A DNA stretch of 61,605 bases from Shinella sp. UYSO24 (GCA_902167985.1 CABHNZ010000024.1:1-61605), one strand, 5' to 3'. Shown: positions 48,441-59,127, counted from the first letter of the stretch. Numbers and translations: made by a program. The notes: generated from the letters alone by a model not told the origin.

Positions 48441-49415
48441 ATGCGGCGCCTGCTGATACTTGCACATCTCCTGATCTGTGCGACCGTCGGACCTGTCCAT
48501 GCAGGCTCAGCGGGTTTCCCCGTGACCGTCGAGCACGCGCTTGGCACCACCACCATTCCGTCCTCGCCGAAACGCATCGTCACACTCGGCTGGAGCGTTC
48601 AGGATGCGGTTTTCGCGCTCGGTTTCATGCCGGTCGCCATGCCGAAACACCAGCTGACGCAGGACGGGATCCTTCCGTGGGACGCGCCGTTCCTCACCGG
48701 CCGGAACATCACCTTGCTGGAACCCGGTCTGATCGACTTCGAGGAAATCGCGGCCCTTCGCCCCGATCTCATCCTTGCGGTGCGTTCGGGCGTCGATGCG
48801 GTGAGCTTTCAACGGCTGTCGCGCATCGCCAGCACCGTCGTCTATCAGTCGGGTCCCTGGATGGCGGGTTGGCAGGAGCAGACGCTCGTTGCCGGTGCGG
48901 CGCTTGGCGTACCCGACGAGGCCAGGGCGCTTGTCGACAAGACGGGAGACTTCCTCAAGGATCTCGGCGGGCAGTATCCCGTGCTGAAAGACCGGACCTT
49001 CGTCTTTGGAACCTATTTCAAGGGAGGCAGCGGCATCGTCGTCTATCTTCCGGCCGATCCGCGCGTCGCGGCACTGAATGCGCTGGGCATGAAAAATCCT
49101 GCCTTCGTCGAAAAACTCGGCGCTGCCAATCCCGGCAAGTTCTCCGCATCGCTAAGCTTCGAGCAATCCGACCGGATCGACGCCGACCTGCTTGTCATGT
49201 GGTATGGCGAGGGCACGAGACAGGCCGCCGAAGCCCAGCCACTCTTTCATACGATCGCTCCCGTCCGACAGGGCGGCTATGTCGCGCTGGACGATCCGGC
49301 CTCGGTCTGGTCGACATCGGCGCTCAGCGTTCTTTCCATCCCATATGGCTTTCCCCGCTTCGTGCCCCGGCTTGCAGAAGCGGCCGAGCGCGTGGCCCGG
49401 CACAGGAGTGAATAG
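48441..49415 (+). CDS. Iron-siderophore ABC transporter substrate-binding protein (FecB/FhuD-like)
   Basis: 324 residues from ATG 48441 behind AGGAA. Signal peptide LLILAHLLICATVGPVHAG. The type III binding-protein fold shows as IPSSPKRIVTLGWSVQDAVFALG, IAALRPDLILAVRS and ADLLVMWYG. It lies directly between the receptor and the siderophore reductase/permease genes and shuttles the ferric siderophore across the periplasm. Confidence 0.88.
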   Translation: MRRLLILAHLLICATVGPVHAGSAGFPVTVEHALGTTTIPSSPKRIVTLGWSVQDAVFALGFMPVAMPKHQLTQDGILPWDAPFLTGRNITLLEPGLIDFEEIAALRPDLILAVRSGVDAVSFQRLSRIASTVVYQSGPWMAGWQEQTLVAGAALGVPDEARALVDKTGDFLKDLGGQYPVLKDRTFVFGTYFKGGSGIVVYLPADPRVAALNALGMKNPAFVEKLGAANPGKFSASLSFEQSDRIDADLLVMWYGEGTRQAAEAQPLFHTIAPVRQGGYVALDDPASVWSTSALSVLSIPYGFPRFVPRLAEAAERVARHRSE

Positions 49416-49417
49416 GC

Positions 49418-50164
49418 ATGCCCGATTACTTTCTCGCAGACGTCGTCGCCACCAGCCGGCTCAGCCCCTCTATGATCCGTGTCGAGTTCGGCGGTGATGA
49501 CCTCCATCGGTTCCGTTCCAGCGGCAGGCCTGACGAATGGGTCCGGCTTCTGTTTCCCGAAAGCCGAGGAGCGGCGGTGACGCTGCCTGCCTGCGCCGAT
49601 GGCAAATGGCAGAAGCCGGCCGGCCCGACGCGCCCCTATACGGTGCGCAAATGGCATGATGGTGCGTCTCGCCTGATCGTCGATTTCGTGGCCCATGAAG
49701 GCGGGGTTGCGGCGGAATGGGCCCATGCAGCCAGTATCGGCGACAGGATCGGCCTTACCAGTGCCGAGGGCCGCTTCAAACTGCCTGAAAATACGCAGTG
49801 GATCCTGCTTTTTGCCGATTTCACCGGTCTTCCGGCCGTCGCCCGCATTCTGGAGGAACTGCCCGCCGGATACAGTATCACCGCGCATGTCGAGGTTCCC
49901 CATTGCCGCGACCGGCAGGCCCTGCACAGCGCCGCGGATCTCAGCCTGCATTGGCACGAGAGCTACGGTCATGGCGACCGTCCGACCCGGCTCCTCGACA
50001 TCGCACGCGCCGTCACCCTGCCGGATGGACCGGGTTATATCTGGATTGCCGGGGAGGTCACGGCAGCCTCGGAGGCGCGCAAGCACTTTCGCGATGATCT
50101 CGGCTTCGACAAGGACCGCCTGACATCGGTCGGCTACTGGATCGAAGGCCAGGCGCGCGGATGA
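49418..50164 (+). CDS. Siderophore-interacting FAD-dependent ferric reductase (ViuB/SIP family)
   Basis: 248 residues, two bases after the binding protein. FAD-binding RPYTVRKW and the family C-terminus GYIWIAGEVTAASEARKHF, then DRLTSVGYWIEGQA, are diagnostic. SIP proteins release iron in the cytosol by reducing the ferric siderophore. It overlaps the next gene by ATGA, so uptake and iron release are co-expressed. Confidence 0.9.
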   Translation: MPDYFLADVVATSRLSPSMIRVEFGGDDLHRFRSSGRPDEWVRLLFPESRGAAVTLPACADGKWQKPAGPTRPYTVRKWHDGASRLIVDFVAHEGGVAAEWAHAASIGDRIGLTSAEGRFKLPENTQWILLFADFTGLPAVARILEELPAGYSITAHVEVPHCRDRQALHSAADLSLHWHESYGHGDRPTRLLDIARAVTLPDGPGYIWIAGEVTAASEARKHFRDDLGFDKDRLTSVGYWIEGQARG

Positions 50165-51210
50165 GCGATACGGCCATTCTGCCTGTCGACGAGAGGCATG
50201 CCGGCGTGGCGGGCAATAGAGGCCGGGTTTTCCTCCTGTTTTCGGGTGTCGTCCTGCTTGCCGCCCTATCGCTCGCCAGCCTTCTTTTCGGCGCACGTCT
50301 GCTCTCGCCTGCCGCAGCGGTTGATGCCTTTCTGTCTTATGACGCAGGCTCGGCGGAGCACATCATATTGCGCGATTATCGTCTGCCTCGCACCGTGCTC
50401 GGTATTCTCTGCGGTGCGGCCTTTGGTGTTTCCGGCGCGCTGATACAGGCGGCGACGAGAAACCTGCTCGCAGATCCCGGCATCCTCGGCGTCAATGCCG
50501 GTGCCGCATTTTTCGTCACACTGGCGGTCGGCCTGTTGGGCTTCCAATCGATCGACGCCTACCTCTGGTTTGCCTTTCTCGGTGCCATCCTTGTGGCCGT
50601 TGCCGTTTATGCGCTCGGGGCGGCGGGCCGTGATGGACCGACACCTGTCCGCCTTGTGCTGGCCGGCGTTGCGCTTTCCGCCGTTCTGGGAGGCATCGGT
50701 TCGGCCATCACGCTGCTCGATCCCCGAACCTTCGATTCCATGCGCTTCTGGTCCATCGGCTCGATTGCAGGACGCGACATGGAGGTTGTAAAGACGGTCG
50801 CGCCTTTTATCGGCGCTGGGCTGGTCATCGCGCTGATCGCCGCGCGGCCGTTGAATGCCGTGGCGCTCGGCGATGATCTGGCCCGTTCCCTCGGTGCCAA
50901 CATCTGGCGCGCCCGGCTTTTGACGGTGATCGCAGTGACATTGCTTGCAGGAGCCGCAACTGCCGCTGCCGGCCCGATCGGCTTTGTCGGGCTGATGGTG
51001 CCGCATGTGGTGCGCTGGTTCACCGGACCGGACCAACGCTGGATCATCCCCGTCACCATGATCTACGCGCCGGTGCTGCTGCTTGCTGCCGACATTGCCG
51101 GCCGGCTGGTGCTGTTTCCGGGCGAGCTTGAGGCAGGCATCGTTACCGCCTTCCTCGGCGCTCCGCTGCTGATCCTGCTGGCACGGCGCAAGACGGTGAG
51201 CGGGTTATGA
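50161..51210 (+). CDS. Iron-siderophore ABC transporter permease (FecCD family)
   Basis: 349 residues. FecCD hallmarks are LRDYRLPRTVLGILCGAAFG, SGALIQAATRNLLADPGILG, GPIGFVGLMVPHVVRW and about ten membrane helices. Overlaps the neighbouring genes by four bases on each side. Confidence 0.92.
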   Translation: MSDTAILPVDERHAGVAGNRGRVFLLFSGVVLLAALSLASLLFGARLLSPAAAVDAFLSYDAGSAEHIILRDYRLPRTVLGILCGAAFGVSGALIQAATRNLLADPGILGVNAGAAFFVTLAVGLLGFQSIDAYLWFAFLGAILVAVAVYALGAAGRDGPTPVRLVLAGVALSAVLGGIGSAITLLDPRTFDSMRFWSIGSIAGRDMEVVKTVAPFIGAGLVIALIAARPLNAVALGDDLARSLGANIWRARLLTVIAVTLLAGAATAAAGPIGFVGLMVPHVVRWFTGPDQRWIIPVTMIYAPVLLLAADIAGRLVLFPGELEAGIVTAFLGAPLLILLARRKTVSGL

Positions 51211-52268
51211 GACAGGCCGCATCATCTCCTGTCGATTTCGGTCGATCCGTGCAGGTCATGCGTATTCTGGGCGGCCGTCTGTCGCTGCGGCTGGATGGGC
51301 TTTCGATCTTCGTCAGCTTCGTGCTTGTCACTCTCTCGCTCGGTGTGGCGGTGCTCTCACTTGCAAGCGGCAAATATCCGATCGGTCTGGTGGACGTGTT
51401 CCGCGCTCTTGCCGGTCATGGTGACGAGCAGGTGCGGATGATCGTGGTGGAATGGCGTCTGCCGCGGGTTGCGCTCGCCTTCCTGCTGGGGGCCGCGCTC
51501 GCAACGAGCGGTGCGATTTTTCAGTCGCTGACGCGCAATCCGCTCGGATCGCCTGACATTATCGGTTTCTCGGCGGGATCCTATACCGGGGCGCTGGTGG
51601 TGATCCTGCTTCTGTCGGGCGGTTATTACGAGACGGCGCTCGGCGCGCTGACCGGCGGGATAGTCACGGCGATGACCGTCTATCTGCTGGCCTACCGGCG
51701 CGGCGTGCAGGGTTTTCGCATGATCGTGGTCGGGATCGGTGTCGCGGCAGTCCTCTCGGCTTTCAACGCATGGATGATCCGCGAGGCCGATCTTCAGGTG
51801 GCGATGGGCGCTGCCATATGGGGAGCCGGTTCGCTGAACGGTCTCGGCTTCGAGCAGCTTGCGCCGGTCGGTGTCGCCCTTTGCATCGTCGGGCCGCCGA
51901 CCCTCATTCTGTCCCGCCCGCTGCGGCAGCTCGAAATGGGCGATGACGCCGCAAGGGCGTCCGGCGTCGCTGCCAACCGCACGCGGCTCCTGCTGATGGT
52001 GCTCGGGGTTGCCTTGACCGCCATCGTGACGGCTGCGGCAGGACCGATCTCGTTCATCGCGCTTGCTGCCCCGCAGATCGCCCGACGGCTGACGCAATCT
52101 GCCGGCGTGGCGCTCATTCCGTCCGCGCTGATGGGCGGGCTTCTGCTGCTGGCCGCCGATTGGGCCGCCCAGCACGCCTTCGGTGTGCAGCTTCCCGTCG
52201 GGGTCATGACAGTGAGCATCGGCGGTCTCTATTTCATCTGGCTACTGATACGCGAGGGCCGCAAATGA
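51207..52268 (+). CDS. Iron-siderophore ABC transporter permease (FecCD family), second subunit
   Basis: 353 residues. VEWRLPRVALAFLLGAALA, SGAIFQSLTRNPLGSPDIIG and GPISFIALAAPQIARRL match the FecCD family, so the channel is a heterodimer with the preceding permease. ATGA overlaps at both ends. The N-terminal 30 residues before the first helix are longer than usual. Confidence 0.92.
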   Translation: MRQAASSPVDFGRSVQVMRILGGRLSLRLDGLSIFVSFVLVTLSLGVAVLSLASGKYPIGLVDVFRALAGHGDEQVRMIVVEWRLPRVALAFLLGAALATSGAIFQSLTRNPLGSPDIIGFSAGSYTGALVVILLLSGGYYETALGALTGGIVTAMTVYLLAYRRGVQGFRMIVVGIGVAAVLSAFNAWMIREADLQVAMGAAIWGAGSLNGLGFEQLAPVGVALCIVGPPTLILSRPLRQLEMGDDAARASGVAANRTRLLLMVLGVALTAIVTAAAGPISFIALAAPQIARRLTQSAGVALIPSALMGGLLLLAADWAAQHAFGVQLPVGVMTVSIGGLYFIWLLIREGRK

Positions 52269-53092
52269 CCAATTCAAACGGCGGATCTGGTCGCCTTCAC
52301 GCCGAGAACGTGACGCTGCGCTATGACGAGCGCACGATCTCCGAGGACCTGTCCGTCGCCATTCCTGATGGCTCCTTTACGGTGATCGTCGGGCCGAATG
52401 CCTGCGGCAAGTCCACGCTTTTACGCGCCCTGTCGCGCTTGCTGTTGCCATCAGCCGGACAGGTGATCCTCGATGGCAGGAGCATATCCGAGCTTGCCGC
52501 CAAGGATGTGGCCCGGCGTCTCGGCCTGCTTCCGCAAAGCTCGATCGCCCCGGAAGGCATCACCGTTGTCGATCTGGTGGCGCGCGGCCGCTACCCGCAC
52601 CAGTCCTTCTTCCGTCAGTGGTCGAGGGCCGATGAGGAAGCCGTCATCGCCGCGATGGAGGCAACCGGCATCACGGACCTGTCCGGTCGCCCGGTGGATG
52701 CGCTTTCCGGCGGCCAGCGCCAGCGTGTCTGGATTGCCATGGCACTGGCGCAGCAAACACCGATCCTGTTGCTGGACGAGCCCACCACCTTCCTCGACAT
52801 CGCCCATCAGATCGAACTCATGGATCTGCTGACCGATCTCAATGGCGAGGGCCGCACCGTCGTCGCCGTCTTGCATGACCTCAATCATGCCTGTCGCTAC
52901 GCATCGCACCTGATTGCCATGAGGGAGGGCGCAATCGTCGCGGAAGGCAGGCCGTCCGCCATCGTCACGGAACGGCTGGTCGAAGATGTTTTCGGCCTGC
53001 CGTCAGTCATTATTGCTGATCCTGTTTCCGGTACGCCGTTAATCGTGCCGAAAGGGCGCCAGGCGCTCCATGCGGTGGGAGCATCCCGGTGA
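52265..53092 (+). CDS. Iron-siderophore ABC transporter ATP-binding protein (FecE/FhuC family)
   Basis: 275 residues from the ATG overlapping the previous stop. Walker A GPNACGKST, Q-loop GLLPQSSIAPEGITV, the FhuC-type VARGRYPHQS, LSGGQRQRVWIAMALAQ, Walker B ILLLDEPTTFLD and AVLHDLNHACRYA are intact. Completes the uptake operon. Confidence 0.93.
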   Translation: MTNSNGGSGRLHAENVTLRYDERTISEDLSVAIPDGSFTVIVGPNACGKSTLLRALSRLLLPSAGQVILDGRSISELAAKDVARRLGLLPQSSIAPEGITVVDLVARGRYPHQSFFRQWSRADEEAVIAAMEATGITDLSGRPVDALSGGQRQRVWIAMALAQQTPILLLDEPTTFLDIAHQIELMDLLTDLNGEGRTVVAVLHDLNHACRYASHLIAMREGAIVAEGRPSAIVTERLVEDVFGLPSVIIADPVSGTPLIVPKGRQALHAVGASR

Positions 53093-53235
53093 AGCGGCTA
53101 GACAATCCCACCGTCCGGCACCCGAAGCTGCCGGTTGCCTGTGGTCGAACGCTCAATGATCTGGGTGTCGCCCCATCTTTGCGCAGCTTGCCGAAAAGTC
53201 TACATTGCTCTCCGCGCATTATCGGAGGAGGAGCA

Positions 53236-54422
53236 ATGCACATGAAACGAACCATTTCAGCACTTACGACCTTATGCCTTGCCGTAGCGGGGGCCGCGAT
53301 CATTACATCGACGCCATCATTTGCAAAAACAATGGTTTACGTCTCGGCTGCGACCGATGGCGAAATTGATTCCTACAGCATGGACATGGCATCCGGCGCG
53401 CTTACCCGAATGGGTAGCATTGCCGCCGGCAAATCCGTGATGCCGATGGCATTGAGCCCCGATCGGTCATATCTCTATGCAGTCGTTCGCTCTCAGCCTT
53501 ATAGGGTCATGACCTACCGTATCGACCCGGCCACGGGTGAGCTCAAGGAGGCGGCCGTTGCCGCGCTTCCGGACAGCATGGCCTATGTCTCGGTGGAGAA
53601 AAAAGGGCGCCTCCTGTTTCTCGCTTCCTATGGCGGTGACAAGATCGCCTCGCTGCCGATTACCGCAGATGGCTTGGTCAAGGACGGTATCAAGCAGGTG
53701 GTCCTGACGGGGCACAACGCTCACTCCATCGTCAGTGACAGGACGGGCAAGTACGTGTTCGTCACCAATCTCGGATCGGATGTTGTCCTGCAATTCGTGC
53801 TGAACCAGAAGACTGGCATGCTGGAGCCAAATTCCCCGGCCAGCGTCGCCGCCAAGGCCGGCCAGGGCCCGCGTCATATCGTTGTATCTCCGGACAACAA
53901 GTCCGTCTACATCGTCACTGAACTGAGCGGGGATGTGATCCATTATGCCCTCGACGCGGACAAGGGCACGCTGACCGAACAGGAAACGACGGCCGTTCTG
54001 GCGCCGGGTTCCGGTCTGGAGCCTGGCATTGCCCCGCCTGTCCCGCCCGCATTCGATGCGCCGGCCAAACCTTCAGCGTCCGCCGGTGCTACGGCAGCTC
54101 CGCCAAGAATATGGGCGGCCGACATAGCCATCACTCCGGATGGCAAGTTCCTCTATGCCTCGGAACGTTCGACGAGCACGCTTTCTATCTTTTCGGTGAG
54201 TTCGGGCTCAGGTGCATTAACCCGCGTGGGATCGATCGATACCGAGAAACAGCCGCGCGCATCCGTATTGATCCGACTGGGCGGTACCTGATTGCATCCG
54301 GTGAAAAATCGGAACAGCTCTCCGTCTATGGCATCGACCAGAGTGACGGCTCTCTCAAGACCGTCGGGCGCTACCCTGTCGGAAAGGGCGCGAACTGGAT
54401 CGAAGTAGTCGATCTGCCATAA
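53236..54422 (+). CDS. Secreted lactonase-family beta-propeller protein, frame interrupted near the C-terminus
   Basis: ATG 53236 behind GGAGGAGG. Signal peptide SALTTLCLAVAGAAIITSTP ending SFAKT. Repeated blades of the 6-phosphogluconolactonase (YbhE-like) propeller include MPMALSPDRSYLYAVVRS, SIVSDRTGKYVFVTNLGSD, GPRHIVVSPDNKSVYIVTE and IAITPDGKFLYASERST. One T is missing near 54262 (RA, then FRIDPTGRYLIASGE). Restored length is 395 residues. A Pro/Ala-rich insert (about 265-290) interrupts the propeller. The periplasmic location and the convergent PQQ glucose dehydrogenase suggest a gluconolactonase role, but YncE-like binding functions are possible. Confidence 0.82.
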
Positions 54423-54456
54423 TATCCCGCTAAGGCCATTCCGCTGCCGGGAATGA

Positions 54457-54493
54457 AGGGAGTGCCTCGCAAGCGAGGCACTCCCTATTTTTT
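54457..54493 (+). terminator. Strong terminator between the propeller gene and gcd
   Basis: AGGGAGTGCCTCGC (54457-54470) and GCGAGGCACTCCCT (54473-54486) form a perfect 14-base stem followed by ATTTTTT on the plus strand. It ends the propeller transcript, and its symmetrical stem probably also helps end the convergent gcd transcript three bases beyond. Confidence 0.93.
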
Positions 54494-54496
54494 GCC

Positions 54497-56925
54497 TCAG
54501 GGCAGGGTGTAGGCGATGACGGAATCGCCCGGTGTGGTGCCGAGAGAGCCGTGACCGCCGGCTGCTACGACGATGTATTGCTTGCCGTCCTTCCCACGGA
54601 AGGTCATCGGCGTCGCCTGGCCGCCGGCCGGAAGCGCCATCTTCCACAAGACTTCACCGGTCTGCATGTCATAGCCACGGATCGAGTCGTCCAGCGCAGC
54701 CGCCGTGAAGGCAACCCCGCCGGCGGTCGTCAATGTGCCGCCGTGAGCCAGCATGCCCATCTCGAACGGGATCGGGAACTTGATGCCGGCAAACTGCTGG
54801 CCTGCAACCGTGCCGTTGCGGTATTTCCAGGCGGTCTTGCCGGTCGTCAGATCAACGCCGACGCGCACACCCCAGGCAGGGGCATTGCATGGTGCGTTGA
54901 GGGCCGAACGGAAGTGCTTGATCGATACCGCGTAAGGGCCGCCCAGGTTTTCGTTGCCCGGCTTGGATTCACCGCCGGAATTGTCGCCACCGAACATCCG
55001 CTTGTCGAGCTGGCCGGCCGGACGCGGATAGAGCTGGTAGAGATAGGCAAGGTATTGCGGCGTGGCGATCAGCCATTTGTTGACCGGATCGACCGCCACC
55101 GAGCCCCAGTTGAACACCCCGATATTGCCCGGCCATACGAGCGAGCCTGTCGTTGTCGGCGGGGTCCAGGAATTGCCGTCATAGCGGTACTGGTTGTAGG
55201 TCGTGCGGCATGCCATCTGGTCGAACGGCGTAGCACCCCACATATCCGCCTCGCGCAGGGGCGCGGTGTGAAGTTGAGCGACGACATGGGCTGGGTGGCA
55301 GAGAGCTTCTCACCGGGGATATCGGTATTGGTTTTAACCGCCACCTCGCTTACCGGCAGGATGGGCTTGCCATTGGTGCGATCAAGAACCCAAAGGTTGC
55401 CGATCTTCGTCGGGATGATGATCGCCGGCGTATCCTTGCCATCCTTGGGCAGGTTCAGGAGGACAGGCTGAGACGGGTTATCCCGGTCCCACAGGTCATG
55501 GTAGGAAGTCTGGAATTTCCAGCGCATCTGACCGGTCTTCAGATCCAGTGCGACCAGTGCGTCGACAAAGGCCTCCTGCTCGGGCGTGCGAGAAACGCCG
55601 ACCTGGTCAGGCGAAGCATTGCCGAAGGGGATATAGGCAAGGCCAAGTGCTTCATCTGCAGAGAACTGCGTCCAGGCTACGACCGAGTTCGACTCGTAGT
55701 GCTGGCCGGGAGCAAGCGGTGCCGTCTCGTTCGGCTTGCCCGCATCGAACTTCCAGACGATCTTGCCGGTTCTGACGTCAAAGGCGCGGATCACGCCGGA
55801 CGGATTGTTTTCGTAATAATTGTCGGCAATTGCGCTGCCGAGGATGATGAGGTCCTTGGTGACGAGCGGTGCGGATGTCTGCTGGTAGGTTGCCCGGTTC
55901 GTATTCAGCATTCCGTCCATCAGGTCCACATAACCATCGGTACCGAAGCTCTTGCACAAGGCGCCTGTATCGGCGTTGAGCGCGAAGAGGCGGGCATCGA
56001 CGGTTGTGGCGATGATGCGGCGCGGGCATTCCGCAACGGCCGTGGTGATCGCGGTCTGCTGGTCGGCCGGGGTGTCGGCGGGCGCTGCGTAAGCCGTCGA
56101 GTCGTTCCAGGATACGCCGCGGCATGTCTGGTGCTGATAGAACGGGTCGCGTTTCATCATCGGGTCGAAGGACCAGCGGATCTTGCCGGTCTCGGGCTCA
56201 AGTGCCTGGATGATATTATGCGGTGTGCAGAAATAGAGGCCACCGCCGACTTTGATTGGTGTCGCCTCGAATGTGTATTCGGAGGAGTCCTGATCAGCCT
56301 TGCGCAAATCGCCGGTATGATGCTCCCAGGCGACCTTCAGGCCCTTCACATTGCCGATATTGACCTCTTTCAGCGCAGAATAGCGCTGTCCGAGATTGGT
56401 GCCGCCATAGGCGGTCCAGTCGTCAGCCGGATAGGCGAGGCCGCTCGGATCGGTGGCTGCGTCTGCCGTTGCCGCCTTCTGAAGCTTCCCTTCGATCGAC
56501 AACGGGTCATAAAACCATGAGACCACACCAAGCGCGGCGATGATCAACACAACAGCCCGAAGCGCGAGCACACCGTTCGTCAACCGCGGAGCCCAGGGTT
56601 TTACCGGCCGGTCGCGCAGACTATTGGTGACGAATGGCAGGCTGAGAAGGACGCCAAGGAAGATGACGAGGGCGCCGCGGGGGATCCACTGCCACTTGTC
56701 AAACCCGACTTCGTAGAGCGTCCAGATAAAGGTGACGGCGAGCGTCAGGGCATAGACCCAGAGACCGAATTGCCGGCGGAGCAGAAGTAAAACGCCGGAT
56801 GCCGTAAGGCCGAGCCCCAATAAGACATAAAATGGTGAGCCACCCACAAGCACGAGCTTTGCGCCGTACCAAAGGATGCCCAAACCAAGAAGGGCTGCCA
56901 ACAGCCCTCCGAAACGGGAGATCAT
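54497..56925 (-). CDS. gcd: Membrane-bound PQQ-dependent glucose dehydrogenase, frame interrupted once
   Basis: 809 residues when one C is restored near 55258 (NFTPRPLREADMWGAT). Five N-terminal membrane helices (about 1-135, starting MISRFGGLLAALLGLGILWYG) precede an eight-bladed quinoprotein propeller with DDWTAYGGTNLGQRYSAL, CRGVSWNDSTAYAA and the tryptophan-docking repeats. The C-terminus YIVVAAGGHGSLGTT is characteristic of Gcd. It oxidises glucose to gluconolactone in the periplasm and passes electrons to ubiquinone. PQQ synthesis genes are not in the window. Confidence 0.92.
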
Positions 56926-57476
56926 AGGATTTGCCTTTCAGAAATGTTCAAGATACCGGCCGGAAATGGCCGGCATGAAGACAGAGGCGGATCTCGTGGC
57001 GATTCTTCATCGTCGGCTTGCCCCCTTCAATTCTTGCGTGGATCAGCGACATATTGTCGCCTTTGGCTGAGGCTTTGTGGCGGAAGAGAGGCAGGTCGTC
57101 AACTGCTTGCATGGGATATCGACGGCTAATCAGTTTTGGCATGTGATGATTGGGCATGATGAAGATTGCCCACCGGGTCACGTATGGATGCCCCGATCAT
57201 TGTGCAGTCTACGAGCCTAGGACTTAAGCAGCCCTGATGGTAACGATCTGGAATGGTATGACTTGCCTCCTCGCCACTTGTCTGGGGCCAAGGCTAATCG
57301 GCCGAGTTCCACGTCGCCGCATGCTGTTGACCGGCCTGTCTGGAGTTTTGGTGGCGCAGCTTGCTCGTGGTCTCGCTCTGCAGCAGATGCCGGATGACGC
57401 AATTCGCAGGAAAACGACATTCTCAAACACGCTTCGTGGTTTGTCGTTGGAACGAAAACGCTCGCAGCGCGGTCCT
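56926..57476. other. Intergenic region between gcd and the ABC operon
   Basis: 551 bases with no supportable gene. An open frame at 57237-57506 (+) has no family features and runs into the 3' end of the ATPase gene. A hairpin CCGGCC/GGCCGG (56956-56973) lies in the gcd leader. This region presumably carries the gcd promoter (minus strand), but no clear elements were identified. Confidence 0.4.
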
Positions 57477-58271
57477 TCAGCTGATGAGCCCAAGCTGGGT
57501 CATTAGCTGCTCGCGAAGTGCGGAGTAGGCCGCACCAGCGCGCCGTCTTGGTCGCTCAATCTTCACGTCGGTAATGGATTTTATCTCACCTGGACGCGGT
57601 GACATCAAAATGATCCGGTCGCAGAGATGGATCGCCTCGTCGATATCATGGGTGATCAGAACGACCGAAACACGGCTCCGTTGCCAGATGCGGAGCAATT
57701 CGTCGTGCATCTGTATCTTGGTCAGGGCGTCCAATGCGGCGAATGGCTCGTCGAGCAGGAGCAAAGAGGGCTGGGAGGTCAATGCGCGGGCAAGAGCGGC
57801 CCGTTGCGCCATGCCGCCGGAAATCTCATGCGGAAAACGCTCCCCAAATCCGCTCAGGCCGACAAGAGCCAGGTTGTCGGCGACGCGCTGCCTCTTTTCA
57901 TCTTTCGGTATGTCGGCTTCATGGACTGCGATGGCAATATTCTGTTCGACCGTGAGCCAGGGAAAGAGACGAGGTTCCTGAAAGACGACGCCCCGTTCGG
58001 TACCCGGACCAAGAATGTCGCGGCCATCCAGTGAGATGCGTCCGGTGAAATCCCGGTCGAGGCCAGCGATCAGTCTGAGAAGCGTCGATTTCCCGCAGCC
58101 GCTTCGGCCGACAATCCCGACGATCTCAGTGCTGCCGACATCGAATGCGACATCCTTCAGGACCTCTATCGATCCGCCATTCGTTGTATAGGTCTTGGAA
58201 ACGCCATCGACGCGCAGGCTCTGTCGTCTGCCTTCGGCGTCCAGCTTGGCGCGGCTGCTCATCTGGTCCAT
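57477..58271 (-). CDS. ABC transporter ATP-binding protein (SsuB/TauB family)
   Basis: 264 residues from the ATG at 58271 behind TTAGGAT. Walker A GRSGCGKSTLLRLIAG, GVVFQEPRLFPWLTV, ISGGMAQRAALARAL, Walker B LLLLDEPFAALD and LITHDIDEA are intact. Third gene type of a nitrate/sulfonate/taurine-class importer with the permease and binding proteins upstream on the minus strand. Confidence 0.9.
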   Translation of the reverse strand: MDQMSSRAKLDAEGRRQSLRVDGVSKTYTTNGGSIEVLKDVAFDVGSTEIVGIVGRSGCGKSTLLRLIAGLDRDFTGRISLDGRDILGPGTERGVVFQEPRLFPWLTVEQNIAIAVHEADIPKDEKRQRVADNLALVGLSGFGERFPHEISGGMAQRAALARALTSQPSLLLLDEPFAALDALTKIQMHDELLRIWQRSRVSVVLITHDIDEAIHLCDRIILMSPRPGEIKSITDVKIERPRRRAGAAYSALREQLMTQLGLIS

Positions 58272-58279
58272 CTGATATC

Positions 58280-59127
58280 CTAAACTGTTGCCACACGCCG
58301 CCAACGGGTCAGGTATCGCTCAAGGCCGCCTATCACGCCGTATTCGAGGATCGCCATCACGCCGGCGAACCCAATCGTCCAAGCAAGCACGCCAGCGACA
58401 TTCATCGCGCTGTATTCGGCGTTCAGCCGGTAGCCGACACCGCTGGACAGTCCGAAGATCTCGACCAGCACGATGACCTTCCATCCCATGGAGAGGCCTA
58501 TCCGGATGCCGTTGAGGAGAAACGGGATCAGGGTCGGCAAAAACAGAAACCGCAGTCGCGACCAGACCGAGAGCCTGTAAACAGCTGTGATTTCCTGAAG
58601 ATCGGCATTCACCGTCTTGATGCCTTGCGCGATGCTCAAGGTGAGCGGTGGCGAAAGACTGAGCGCCACGGCAAGCGTGGATGTCATCAGCGATATGCCG
58701 AACCAGATGACACAGAGCAGCGCCCAGACAAGGCCCGGGACGTCAGTCCGATCAGGATCGCGGGCTCGAAGAACTGTCGAGCATATCGGTTTCGTCCCAT
58801 GAGGATGCCGAGTGCCAGCGAGACGACGAAAGCAAGCAGGAAGCCAAGCGCCACGCGCCCCAAGGTGATCACCATATGGGTGAAGAACAGGCCGCTGAGC
58901 AGGATATCAGCGAGTTCGGAACATACCTCTCCCACCCCCGGCACCAAAGGGTTGGCAAGCCGGCGTGCCATGATTTCCCAGCCGATTGCGAGGAGGATCA
59001 GGAAGCTTAAAGGCAGCGTCAGGCCGGACGTCGCTCGCAAGCTATAACGTGCGGGTAAAGGAATATTTCGGTCGGCTTTCGATGATCTTGAGATCGATTG
59101 CGACGTCGAGCTGCCGATTAAAGTCAT
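58280..59127 (-). CDS. ABC transporter permease (SsuC/TauC family), frame interrupted once
   Basis: Membrane segments LTLPLSFLILLAIGWEIMARR and VALGFLLAFVVSLALGILMG, then after one lost base near 58745 (AILIGLT, VPGLVWALLCVIWFGIS) the permease loop EITAVYRLSVWSRLRFLFLP. Restored length is up to 282 residues. The true start is uncertain: the ATG at 59127 overlaps the binding-protein gene by 86 bases, while a TTG at 59040 would begin just after its stop. Confidence 0.82.

Noticed and set aside
57237..57506. A possible 89-residue gene between gcd and the ABC operon
   Set aside because: No recognisable motif, poor codon pattern compared with its neighbours, and it overlaps the 3' end of the ATPase gene on the other strand.
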